NCBI RefSeq assembly: GCF_014306625.1
Contig: NZ_JACRYL010000002.1
Location: forward strand, 1-64,000
Length of the DNA stretch: 64,000 nt
Source: Pedobacter fastidiosus
GTDB lineage: Bacteria > Bacteroidota > Bacteroidia > Sphingobacteriales > Sphingobacteriaceae
Reading direction: 5' to 3'
Under the pieces are notes generated by a model that saw nothing but the letters and a program-made list of their open reading frames with translations, was not told the origin of the DNA and ran no database searches. The translations under genes and the position numbers were made by a program. This document shows positions 37,019-46,400 of the stretch, in pieces; position 1 is the first letter of the stretch, and each line of letters begins with the position of its first letter.

Positions 37019-38872
37019 ATGAAAAAAATACTTATCATATCAACAGCATGCTTAGCCATATTTTCATTAAGCAACTGTAAAAAAGTTTTAGATAAACAAG
37101 ATCTCGGAAACTTCACTGCAGATCAGGTTTACAATGATTCTACAACTACAAAATTGAGTATGGATTACCTTTATACTCAAAATCAGCCAAGCTGGTTTGG
37201 TAATTCTGGTGGTGCTATTGGTGCTGCTGGTACCTATAATTTAACTGAAGAAACTCAAGGAAGTAATGCTTATGTGCAAGGAACCCTAACTATGGAAAGT
37301 GTTGGAGATATTGCAACATCGAATTCATCAGGAAACAATTATGGTAAAATTCGCACCATAAATATGTTTATTAGAGATGTAAATGCAGGTACAATGGCAT
37401 TGGCTACAAAACGTCGTTTTACCGCTCAGGCATATTTTTGGAGAGCTTATCGCTATTTCGAATTGGTAAAATTATATGGTGGTGTTCCATTAATTACTAC
37501 ACCACTAGATGCAGTAGGTGATGAGGCTAAAGCGGCTGCTTTAAAACCGCGTAATAGCACCACAGAAACTTTTGCTCTAATAAGAAGTGATTTAGATTCT
37601 TGCATTAAATATCTCCCGGTTAGATGGCCACAACAATTAGATTATGGAAGAATAACCTCGGGCGCAGCCACTGCTTTTCTTGGTCGTGTTTTGTTAACCT
37701 ATGCGAGTCCACAGTTTAATCCAAACAACGATATGTCTCGCTGGCAGGATGCTTACAATGCAAATAAAAGTGCCGTAACAATACTTTCAGCAAATAGTTT
37801 CGGTTTATATGCTAAATGGGATTATACCATGTGGACAACTGAAGGCGGTAAATCTGATGGTTCGCCACAAAACCCTGAAGCTGTTTTGGTTACAGAATAT
37901 AACACTCAAACTACAGATAATGGTGCAGCACCAAATTCTTATGATAACTCTGCCCGTCCAAAATATTTAGGCACAACAGGAGGTTCATTCGCTCCAACTT
38001 ATGATGTTAGTTTGGCTTTCCCAATGCTTGATGGAAAACCAGCTACAGGAACTGGCGCATCAACAAAATACCCATACAGCTTAGCAACATTTTATAAAAA
38101 TAGAGATCCAAGATTTGGAGAAACAATTGCCTATAATGGTCAGGTTTGGGGCTTATTAAATAATCCAAACTATCGTTTATGGACCTATTTTTATTATACA
38201 AATGCAGGAGGCACAGTTAATAAATCTACCGAATCTGCAGCAAGTTCATCCGGTTTCTATTTAAGAAAAGGCGTTAATCCAGCACTTACCTTATCTAATG
38301 TAGCAAATGCAGGAACAGACTGGATTGAAATCCGTTATGCAGAGGTATTGTTAAATTTAGCCGAATCTGCAGCCGAATTAAGCAAATTGGGTACTGCGGA
38401 TGAATCTTATGCAGGATTAATTGCCTTAAGAAAAAGAGCCGGAATAGAAGCTGGAGCAGATGGCCTTTATGGATTAACTGCTGGCATGGGACATGATGCA
38501 ATGATTACTGCAATTATGAAAGAAAGACAAATTGAATTGGCTTTTGAAGGTAAAAGGTATTGGGATTTGAGAAGACGTAAATTACTCGAAAGCACATTAA
38601 ATGGAACGAGAAGAAGTGCAATTACGATCCTATTGAAAAATACGGCAACATCTACAGATTACATTTTAACGAATAGAGATGCATCAGCAGCTGCTTCATT
38701 AGATGCACTTTACGCAAGTAGCTTCACGGTAACGACTAAAGTTTTGGATACATACAATATTGCTTATCAACCTGCTGGGTATTTCTTCGGAATCCCGACA
38801 GCTGCAATTCAAAACAATGTTAACCTACAACAAAATAATACATGGGGTGGGCCATTTGATCCCTTGAAATAG
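37019..38872 (+). CDS. SusD/RagB-like outer-membrane lipoprotein (copy 2)
   Basis: This is a 617-residue lipoprotein with lipobox 'IFSLSNCKK'. I chose the ATG at 37019 because it starts the signal peptide 'MKKILIISTACLAIF'; a longer frame from 36977 overlaps the 3' end of SusC. SusD hallmarks include 'RRFTAQAYFWRAYRYFELVKLYGGVPLIT', 'TAFLGRVLLTYASPQFNP', 'IMKERQIELAFEGKRYWDLRRRKLL' and the C-terminal 'GGPFDPLK'. The gene is intact even though its SusC partner is interrupted. It should bind the oligosaccharide imported by that complex. A terminator hairpin follows. Confidence 0.92.
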   Translation: MKKILIISTACLAIFSLSNCKKVLDKQDLGNFTADQVYNDSTTTKLSMDYLYTQNQPSWFGNSGGAIGAAGTYNLTEETQGSNAYVQGTLTMESVGDIATSNSSGNNYGKIRTINMFIRDVNAGTMALATKRRFTAQAYFWRAYRYFELVKLYGGVPLITTPLDAVGDEAKAAALKPRNSTTETFALIRSDLDSCIKYLPVRWPQQLDYGRITSGAATAFLGRVLLTYASPQFNPNNDMSRWQDAYNANKSAVTILSANSFGLYAKWDYTMWTTEGGKSDGSPQNPEAVLVTEYNTQTTDNGAAPNSYDNSARPKYLGTTGGSFAPTYDVSLAFPMLDGKPATGTGASTKYPYSLATFYKNRDPRFGETIAYNGQVWGLLNNPNYRLWTYFYYTNAGGTVNKSTESAASSSGFYLRKGVNPALTLSNVANAGTDWIEIRYAEVLLNLAESAAELSKLGTADESYAGLIALRKRAGIEAGADGLYGLTAGMGHDAMITAIMKERQIELAFEGKRYWDLRRRKLLESTLNGTRRSAITILLKNTATSTDYILTNRDASAAASLDALYASSFTVTTKVLDTYNIAYQPAGYFFGIPTAAIQNNVNLQQNNTWGGPFDPLK

Positions 38873-38929
38873 AATCTAATGTTTTCAGAGCGCCCGCTCA
38901 GCGCTTTGTATTTTTTTATATTTGGTTTA

Positions 38930-38960
38930 GAGGAAGCGAGAAATTGCTTCCTCTTTTTTA
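38930..38960 (+). terminator. Rho-independent terminator after the second SusCD operon
   Basis: The stem GAGGAAGC/GCTTCCTC (38930-38937 with 38946-38953) is followed by a T run at 38954-38959. A GC-rich inverted repeat (GAGCGCCCGCTC) lies just before it at ~38888-38899. Confidence 0.85.
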
Positions 38961-39180
38961 TTTAAGAATGTTACATTTATATATGAATTTTATTTCTATC
39001 TTGTAACATGGCTGTGATAATGAGTTTATAATGTTACAGCTATTTTTTTGAATTGATAACATTGTACAATAGCTAGAGAAAATTATACAGTAATTAGCCT
39101 TTTTTACCGTTTAAATTTGAAAGATAATATACTTTCTAACCAAAATTAATAACTCGGAATATCAATAGAAATGAGCCACA
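38954..39180 (+). promoter_or_regulatory. Promoter/leader of the pectate lyase genes, matched to the SusC-2 leader
   Basis: It contains TTTATTTAAGAATGTT (~38958-38973), AATGTTACAG (39030-39039), GATAACATTGTACA (39055-39068), GTACAATAGCTAG (39064-39076) and TAATATACTTTCTAACCAAA (from 39125). The second, third and fourth elements form a cluster like that upstream of 7478, and the last two match 33401 and 33462 with identical 48-bp spacing. I interpret these as operator plus promoter of coregulated units. Nothing else is seen in the 38873-39260 gap. Confidence 0.65.
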
Positions 39181-39260
39181 ATTTTATATTTTTATATAGA
39201 TTTATATCTGTTTAAAATATTCGCTTAAATTCATTGCCTTTCCCAACGAGCAAAACACAA

Positions 39261-40916
39261 ATGAAAAGAACCACTTTAAATCTGTTGTTATCAGCAGCAT
39301 TAATACTCTCGGCAAATTATACTTTTGCACAATACCCAAACATTCCTGCAGACGTTAAAAAATCATCCGATTCGATGATGAAAGAAGCTTACCGTCAATC
39401 TGATGTGGCTTGGGAAAAAGCAAAGCCAATTATTTTAAAAGAAGAGAAAGAGGGAAAACCTTATATTCCGTGGGCAGCCAGACCAAATGATTTGCCACAA
39501 TCTGAATTGTTAGCATTTCCGGGTGCAGAAGGTGGTGGTGCTTACAGCTTTGGTGGTCGCGGTGGGCGAGTTATCGTTGTAAAAAACTTAAACGATAGTG
39601 GCCCCGGTTCTTTGCGTGATGCATGTGAGCAAGGCGGAGCGAGAATTGTCGTTTTCAACGTTTCCGGAATTATCCGCATTAAAACACCATTAATGATTCG
39701 TGCACCATACATTACCATCGAAGGGCAAACTGCTCCGGGTGATGGTGTTTGTGTTGCCGGCGAATCGGTTTGGTTAAATACGCATGATGTAATTGTTCGT
39801 TTCATGCGTTTCCGTAGAGGTGAAACTTTTGTTGGTCGCCGTGATGATGCAATTGGGGGTAATCCGGTAGGAAATATTATGATCGACCACGTTTCGGCAA
39901 GCTGGGGCTTAGATGAAAATATGTCGATGTATCGCCATATGTTTAATGACAGTACTGGCAAAACCGAAGAGAAGTTGGGAACGGTTAACATTACCATTCA
40001 AAATTCAATTTTTTCTGAAGCATTGGATTATTGGAATCATGCTTTTGGTTCTACATTAGGCGGAGAAAACTGCGCATTCGTTCGTAATCTTTGGGCAGAT
40101 AATGGGGCTCGTAACCCATCAATCGGGTGGAATGGAATTTTTAATTTCGCAAATAATGTGGTTTTCAACTGGAACAATCGTTCTACAGATGGAGGCGATT
40201 ATACCGCACTTTATAATATCGTTAACAATTATTACAAACCTGGTCCGGTTACCGATTTAAAGGATCCAATTTCATATCGTATTTTAAAGCCAGAATCTGG
40301 TCGTAGTAAATTGCCTTATGTGGTTTTCGGTAGGGCTTATGTTGCCGGAAACATTATCGACGGGAATGAAAAAGTAACTAAAAACAACTGGGATGGTGGT
40401 GTACAATTGGAAGACAAAAAAGGAAGCTTAATGAATTTTCAACAGGCTTCTCCATATTTTGCAGCGATGAGATCTAACAAAGCTTTTCCGATGCCTAAGA
40501 TTTCTATAATCCCAACTCTACAGGCAAAAGATTATGTATTGGCAAATGCAGGTGCAACTTTACCGAAAAGAGATCCTGTTGATACTCGTATTGTTAAACA
40601 AGTTACAACAGGAAAAATCGAAGTTCATCCCGATGCTAAGCCATCTGCATTTCAATTTGAACACCGCAGATTACCGGCAGATTCTTATAAACAAGGTATC
40701 ATTACCGAAATTTCTCAAGTTGGTGGCTACCCAGTCTACAAAGGAACGCCATACAAAGATTCTGATGATGACGGTATGCCTGATGCTTACGAATTGAAAA
40801 ATGGTTTAAACCCTAATGATGCTTCTGATGCTTCAAAAATAACTAAAAGTGGTTATTCAAACATTGAAGTTTATTTAAATAGTGTTGTTCCAGTTTCAAT
40901 TGTAAAACCCAATTAA
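39261..40916 (+). CDS. Pectate lyase, PL1-like (copy A)
   Basis: This is a 551-residue protein. The ATG at 39261 gives a good signal peptide ('LLLSAALILSANYTFAQ'); a longer frame from 39234 adds nine charged residues. After a helical linker comes the right-handed beta-helix with 'LLAFPGAEGGGAYSFGGRGG', 'GSLRDACEQGGARIVVFNVSG', 'MIDHVSASWGLDENMS' (calcium and active-site region) and 'GSTLGGENCAFVRNLWADN'. The C-terminus has a calcium-binding DxDxDG repeat ('DSDDDGMPDAYELKNGLNP'). Secreted PL1 enzymes cleave polygalacturonate by beta-elimination. It is followed 161 bp downstream by a close paralogue. Confidence 0.85.
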   Translation: MKRTTLNLLLSAALILSANYTFAQYPNIPADVKKSSDSMMKEAYRQSDVAWEKAKPIILKEEKEGKPYIPWAARPNDLPQSELLAFPGAEGGGAYSFGGRGGRVIVVKNLNDSGPGSLRDACEQGGARIVVFNVSGIIRIKTPLMIRAPYITIEGQTAPGDGVCVAGESVWLNTHDVIVRFMRFRRGETFVGRRDDAIGGNPVGNIMIDHVSASWGLDENMSMYRHMFNDSTGKTEEKLGTVNITIQNSIFSEALDYWNHAFGSTLGGENCAFVRNLWADNGARNPSIGWNGIFNFANNVVFNWNNRSTDGGDYTALYNIVNNYYKPGPVTDLKDPISYRILKPESGRSKLPYVVFGRAYVAGNIIDGNEKVTKNNWDGGVQLEDKKGSLMNFQQASPYFAAMRSNKAFPMPKISIIPTLQAKDYVLANAGATLPKRDPVDTRIVKQVTTGKIEVHPDAKPSAFQFEHRRLPADSYKQGIITEISQVGGYPVYKGTPYKDSDDDGMPDAYELKNGLNPNDASDASKITKSGYSNIEVYLNSVVPVSIVKPN

Positions 40917-40924
40917 GGTTCATT

Positions 40925-41014
40925 TAGTCATTTCAACTGAAGCAAAATATAATGGAGAAATCTTTAAGCTACAGAATGAAAGTTCAAAGGTTTCTCCACT
41001 GCGGTCGAAATGAC
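40925..41014. repeat. Family-C palindromic repeat (diverged)
   Basis: It starts GTCATTTCAACTGAAGC and ends GCGGTCGAAATGACGAC, with internal GGAGAAATCTTT and AAAGGTTTCTCC pairing. It lies between the two pectate lyase genes. Confidence 0.7.
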
Positions 41015-41077
41015 GACTTGAAAAAATCAATGAATAGGTTCGTGAGTTTCACAACAAATACAAAACAAATTTTTTCC

Positions 41078-42715
41078 ATGAAAAAATATCTTTATGTCTT
41101 AGTTTTAGCAACTATTGCTTTTTTAGGTTTTGGAAATTCTGCTTTTGCGCAATATCCAATTATTCCAGAGGCGATGGAAAAGAAAGCTGATTCTCTTTTA
41201 AAAAGTATTGAAGACAAGTCTGAACTTCAATTTTTGAAAGTTAAATCTTTTGTTGATGAAGAGGCAAAACATGGCAAACCCTACATTCCTTGGGCAGCCA
41301 AACCGAGCGATTTACCTCAATCCAAAATGGTTGCTTTTCCAGGCGCTGAAGGTGGTGGTGCTTATTCTTTTGGTGGTCGCGGTGGTAAAATATATGTAGT
41401 AACCAGTCTGGAAGATGCTGGAAAAGGAACCTTACGTGAAGCTTGTGAACAAGGTGGAGCGAGAATTATTGTTTTCAATGTTTCAGGAATTATCAAACTA
41501 AAAACACCGCTAATTATTCGTGCACCTTACATTACTATTGCTGGTCAAAGTGCGCCAGGCGATGGGGTTTGTGTAGCGGGCGAATCGGTGTGGATTAATA
41601 CACATGATGTGGTCATCCGTTATATGCGTTTTCGTCGTGGAGCAACTGATGTGACGCGAAGAGATGATGCGATTGGAGGTAATCCAGTGGGAAACATCAT
41701 CATCGACCACGTTTCGGCGAGCTGGGGTTTGGACGAAAATATGTCGATTTATCGCCACGTGTATGACCCGAAAGATGGCTCAAAGCCTGTTAAGTTGCCA
41801 ACTGTAAATGTGACCATTCAAAACTCTATTTTTTCTGAGGCTTTGGATACTTACAATCATGCTTTTGGGAGTACGATTGGTGGGTTAAATTCTACTTTCA
41901 TGCGAAACCTTTGGGCATCGAATATTAGTCGTAACCCATCTGTAGGCATGTACGGCGATTTTGGCTTTGCCAATAATGTAATTTTCAACTGGTGGAACAG
42001 AAGTGCTGATGGTGGTGACAATGCATCGTTTTACAGTTTCGTAAACAATTATTACAAACCCGGACCAATTACTCCTGCAGGCGAACCGATTTCTTATCGT
42101 ATTTTAAAACCGGAATCGGGTAGAGATAAAAAATTTACCAATGATTTTGGAAGAGCTTACGTTACCGGAAATATTATTGAGGGTAACGATAAAGTAACCA
42201 AAAATAATTGGGATGGTGGTGTTCAGCCTGAAAGTAAACGCGATAAACAAAAATTATTAGATTCGATTCGTACGGACAAACCTTTGCCAATGTCGAAGAT
42301 TTCGATTATTGATACCAAAAAAGCTTACGATTATGTGTTGGCAAATGCAGGTGCAAGTTTACCCATTCGCGATGCAGTTGATAAACGGATTGTTGAGCAA
42401 GTGGCAACAGGTAAAATTCAGCATGTTGAAGATGGGAAATTGCCGGCTTTTCAAAGTTATGTGAAGCGCCGTTTGCCAGCCGATTCGTATAAAAAAGGGA
42501 TTATTTCTGATATTGCACAAGTTGGTGGTTATCCTGAATATAAAGGAAAACCTTATGTAGATTCGGATAGTGATGGTATTCCTGATGCTTGGGAAACCAA
42601 AAATGGTTTGAACCCGAAAGATGCAAAGGATGCAGGAAAGATTTCGAAATCAGGTTATTCTAATATCGAAGTTTATTTAAATAGCTTAGTGGATGTGAGT
42701 AAGGTGAGGCCTTAG
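41078..42715 (+). CDS. Pectate lyase, PL1-like (copy B)
   Basis: The 545-residue paralogue of the preceding gene has the same order: signal peptide ('FGNSAFAQYP'), linker, 'MVAFPGAEGGGAYSFGGRGG', 'GTLREACEQGGARIIVFNVSG', 'IIDHVSASWGLDENMS' and C-terminal 'DSDSDGIPDAWETKNGLNP'. I chose ATG 41078, which opens the signal peptide. The longer frame from 40952 translates the upstream palindrome and is not believable as protein. The pair arose by tandem duplication; differences cluster in the loops after 'SMYRHM/SIYRHV' and near residue 400, which could tune subsite preference. Confidence 0.85.
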   Translation: MKKYLYVLVLATIAFLGFGNSAFAQYPIIPEAMEKKADSLLKSIEDKSELQFLKVKSFVDEEAKHGKPYIPWAAKPSDLPQSKMVAFPGAEGGGAYSFGGRGGKIYVVTSLEDAGKGTLREACEQGGARIIVFNVSGIIKLKTPLIIRAPYITIAGQSAPGDGVCVAGESVWINTHDVVIRYMRFRRGATDVTRRDDAIGGNPVGNIIIDHVSASWGLDENMSIYRHVYDPKDGSKPVKLPTVNVTIQNSIFSEALDTYNHAFGSTIGGLNSTFMRNLWASNISRNPSVGMYGDFGFANNVIFNWWNRSADGGDNASFYSFVNNYYKPGPITPAGEPISYRILKPESGRDKKFTNDFGRAYVTGNIIEGNDKVTKNNWDGGVQPESKRDKQKLLDSIRTDKPLPMSKISIIDTKKAYDYVLANAGASLPIRDAVDKRIVEQVATGKIQHVEDGKLPAFQSYVKRRLPADSYKKGIISDIAQVGGYPEYKGKPYVDSDSDGIPDAWETKNGLNPKDAKDAGKISKSGYSNIEVYLNSLVDVSKVRP

Positions 42716-42722
42716 TTTCCTA

Positions 42723-42856
42723 CTGTCATTCTGAGGCACGAAGAATCTGCAAACGATGAAAAACGAAACTTAAATAACCCACAGCCAAATACGGAAGTGA
42801 GCAGGCAAAGGGCAGTAAATAATAGGTCAGGGATTCTTCGTTCCTCAGAATGACAG
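42723..42856. repeat. Family-A palindromic element (copy 1)
   Basis: The 134-bp element has inverted ends: CTGTCATTCTGAGGCACGAA at the left and the complement of that pattern ending CCTCAGAATGACAG at the right. The interior (CAGGCAAAGGGCAGTAAATA) recurs in the copies at 43247 and 56397. Confidence 0.85.
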
Positions 42857-42866
42857 TGAGGGTTTT

Positions 42867-42913
42867 GTCATTCTGAGGCACGAAGAATCTTCAAACGATG
42901 AAAACGAAACTTA
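42867..42913. repeat. Family-A left end flanking GIY-YIG gene 1
   Basis: A left-half copy only (GTCATTCTGAGGCACGAAGA then ATCTTCAAACGATG...). It stops 12 bp before the GIY-YIG start codon. Confidence 0.8.
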
Positions 42914-42925
42914 TATTATATAGCA

Positions 42926-43228
42926 ATGAACCATAATTATTTTGTCTACATCTTAACAAACAAAAACAAAACTGTTTTATATACTGGTGTAACAAATGAT
43001 TTAGAAATTAGGCTCAGCCAACATATTGAGAATAAAGAAAATAAATTTGCTTTCACTTACAAATACAATTGCCACTATTTGGTTTTTCATGAAAGACATC
43101 AGTTTATTGAACATGCAATTGAACGAGAAAAAGAAATTAAAGGCTGGACAAGGAAAAAGAAAGATGAACTCATTGAAATTGAAAATCCTAATTGGAGATT
43201 TTTGAATGAAGAAGTAGTTGAAAGATAA
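42926..43228 (+). CDS. GIY-YIG nuclease, single-domain (copy 1)
   Basis: The 100-residue protein is a stand-alone GIY-YIG domain. It shows 'YFVYILTNKN' (GIY strand), 'VLYTGVTNDLEIRLSQH' (YIG strand with the catalytic Arg), 'AIEREKEIKGWTRKKKDELIE' (helix with the metal-binding Glu) and the terminal 'NPNWRFL'. This is the YhbQ/URI-like subgroup. Single-domain members are endonucleases of largely unknown role, often mislabelled as UvrC fragments. The gene sits between a family-A left end (42867) and a full family-A copy whose right end is at 43377, so it looks like cargo of an element with inverted ends. A paralogue is at 61582. Confidence 0.85.
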   Translation: MNHNYFVYILTNKNKTVLYTGVTNDLEIRLSQHIENKENKFAFTYKYNCHYLVFHERHQFIEHAIEREKEIKGWTRKKKDELIEIENPNWRFLNEEVVER

Positions 43229-43246
43229 AATTACAAAATCAACTTT

Positions 43247-43377
43247 GTCATTCTGAATGTAATGAAGAATCTGCAAGCTATTAAAATGAAATGCTAACGA
43301 ACTACTGCCATAAAGGAAGAGGGTAAGCAAAGACAGTAATTAATAAGTTGCAGATGCTTCGTGCCTCAGCATGACAG
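43247..43377. repeat. Family-A palindromic element (copy 2) after GIY-YIG gene 1
   Basis: It begins GTCATTCTGAATGTAATGAA and ends GTGCCTCAGCATGACAG. The inner part (GGGTAAGCAAAGACAGTAAT) matches copy 1. An additional TTTCGCAATGACGG fragment (a family-B right end) follows at ~43384-43397. Confidence 0.8.
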
Positions 43378-43423
43378 CCAGGGTTTCGCAATGACGGAGC
43401 GTATAAAACAAACAAAGACATTA

Positions 43424-46400
43424 ATGTTAAATACTAACCAAAAATATCACTTACAAAAAAGCTTTGACAACTTTCTAAGCATACCGCTATTAAAGTTGTC
43501 AAAGCTGATGTTTTTAATATGCTTTCTATCAGCTGGGCTAACTACTTTTGCCCAAAAAACAAAACCCATCGAACCTCCAAAACCTATTTTCAAAGGTAAA
43601 GATGGCAAAATGGCTTACACGCCCGATGAACTGGGAAACCGTATTCCTGATTTTTCTTATGCAGGTTACATGGCAGGTGAAAGAGCCATTCCAAATGCTA
43701 CAATTAAAGTAATTGTTCCGGTTTCAAAAGGCGATGCCACTTTAAGAATTCAATCCGCCATCAACTTTGTATCCAAATTACCCATTGGAAAAGATGGTTT
43801 ACGTGGCGCAGTTTTATTAGAAAAAGGATTATATGAAGTTGCTGGAACTTTAAAGCTGTCAGCCTCTGGCGTTGTGCTTCGTGGTAGCGGAATGGGCGAA
43901 AACGGAACTAAAATTTTCGCCACAGGTTTAGATAGAATCGGCGTTATCCGGATTTTGGGAAAAAAGAATAAGGTAGAAGAAGTTCCAATTGCTATAAACG
44001 ATACTTATGTTCCAGTTAACTCGAATAAATTAACCCTATCAAACATCGCTGGCTTTAAGGTCGGTGATAAAATCATCATCAATCGCCCATCAACAAAAGA
44101 ATGGATTGAAACCCTTAAAACTGTAGAATTTGGTGGTGGAGAAAGTGCTTTAGGTTGGAAACCTGGAACAAGAGATCTCCATTGGGATAGAAAAATCACA
44201 GCAATAAATGGTTCGACCATCACTTTTGATGCTCCGATTACCACAGCTTTAGATTCAAAATATGGTGGAGCAACGGTTTCAAAATATGCATGGGATGGAA
44301 GAATCGCACAATCAGGTGTAGAAAATTTAAAAATCGAATCTGATTATCACAAAGAAAATATTAAAGATGAATACCACCGTTGGACGGCCATTTGTTTGGA
44401 AAACGTGGAAGATGGATGGGTTCGTCAGGTGGTTTTTGAGCATTTTGCAGGCTCTGCAGTAAATGTGTTGGAAACTGCAAAAAGAATTACAGTGGAAGAT
44501 TGTAAATCACTGGCTCCAATTTCCGAAATCGGTGGCGAAAGGCGCTATACTTTTTTAACTACGGGTCAGCAAACGCTTTTTCAAAGATTGTATTCAGAAT
44601 ATGGCTACCACGATTTTGCAGTCGGTTTTTGTGCTCCCGGACCGAACGTTTTCGTTCAATGCCAAGCTTATTTGCCATTCAGTTTTAGTGGCGCAATCGA
44701 TAGCTGGGCATCGGGCGTTTTGTTCGATATCGTAAATATTGATGGACAAGCATTAAGTTATTTAAACCGCGGACAAGATGGACAAGGTGCAGGCTGGACA
44801 ACTGCAAATAGCGTTTTTTGGCAGTGTAGCTCAGCAAGAGTAGATAATTTTCAGCCACCAACTGCTCAAAATTGGGCTTTCGGAACTTGGGCACAATTTT
44901 CTGGAAACGGATATTGGGATATGTCGAACGAGCAAATTCAGCCCCGCAGTTTATATTATGCACAATTAAAAGATAGATTAGGTAGCGAAATTGATTCCAG
45001 AGCTTTTGTGCTACCAATGGAAACAGAAGCATCAAGCTCACCACCTGTTGATGTGGCCCAAAAACTGACCAAATTAGCTTACAAACCTGCCTTAACGGTT
45101 TCAGAATATATTGATTCGGCAACGGAAAGAAATAGAATTTCGCTTGATGCTAATCAGGCTAAAAGTATCGATAAAATTGGTTTGGATAAAATTGTTCAAC
45201 CTGAAATGGCAGGTGCAATGACCATTAAAAATGGTTGGTTGGTTCGTGGTAACGAAATCGTTGTCGGCAACCGCCAGGAAGTGCCTTGGTGGAACGGAAG
45301 TGCTCGTCCGTATGGATTAAAAAACACCAAATTTCATGTTACGCGTTTTGTTCCCGGCCGTGCAGGAAATGGTTTAACCGATGATTTGGATGAAATAACA
45401 GATTCTATGAAAAATGGTTCTGTAAAAGTGTTAGACCACAATTATGGCCTTTGGTACGATAGAAGAAGAGATGACCACGAGCGGATTCGCCGAATGGATG
45501 GCGAAGTTTGGGCACCTTTTTACGAGTTGCCTTATGCCCGTAGCGGACAAGATAAAGCTTGGGATGGTTTGAGTAAATACGACATCACGAAGTACAATCT
45601 TTGGTATTGGGATAGGTTAAAGCAATTCGCTAATCTGGCCGACCAAAAAGGTTTGGTTTTAATCCACGAAAATTATTTTCAACACAATATTATCGAAGCC
45701 GGAGCGCATTATGCCGATTTCCCCTGGCGTACAGCGAACAATATAAACAATACCGGTTTCCCTGAACCTGTGCCTTATGCTGGCGATAAACGTATTTTCA
45801 TGGCAGAACAATATTATGATGTAACTAACGAACATCGCATGGCGATACATAAAGCTTACATCAGAAAATGTTTAGAAAATTTTGATGGAAATTCTGGCGT
45901 AATCCAGTTAATTGGTGCTGAATTTACTGGTCCGTTGCATTTTGTTCAATTCTGGATTGACACCATTAAAGAATGGGAAAAGGAAACAGGTAAACATCCG
46001 ATTATTGGTTTAAGTGTTACCAAAGATGTTCAGGATGCTATTCTTGCTGACCCAAATCGGGCAACTGTTGTCGATTTAATCGATATCAGGTATTGGCATT
46101 ATCAGGCTGATGGAAAAGTTTATGCACCGCAAGGAGGTTTAAGTCTGGCTCCTCGCCAACACGCCCGTTTGCTAAAACCAAAGAAAACATCTTTCGAAGA
46201 AGTTTATCATGCCGTATCAGAATACAAAAATAAATTTCCTGAAAAAGCTGTGATGTATTCTGGCGATAATTTTGATAGTTTCGGTTGGGCAATTTTAATG
46301 GCGGGTGGTTCTTTATCAAATGTAGATGGAATTGATGGCAAGATTTTGAGTTCTGCATCTTCAATGAAACCTTTTCTTCCGGCAGGAAAACCGGCAAAAC

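Noticed and set aside
40952..41077. N-terminal extension of pectate lyase B
   Set aside because: It encodes a palindromic repeat; ATG 41078 gives the same signal-peptide layout as its paralogue.
44685..45122. 145-codon minus-strand open frame opposite the DUF6298-like gene
   Set aside because: No leader, no family resemblance, and the plus-strand frame is continuous with strong protein character.
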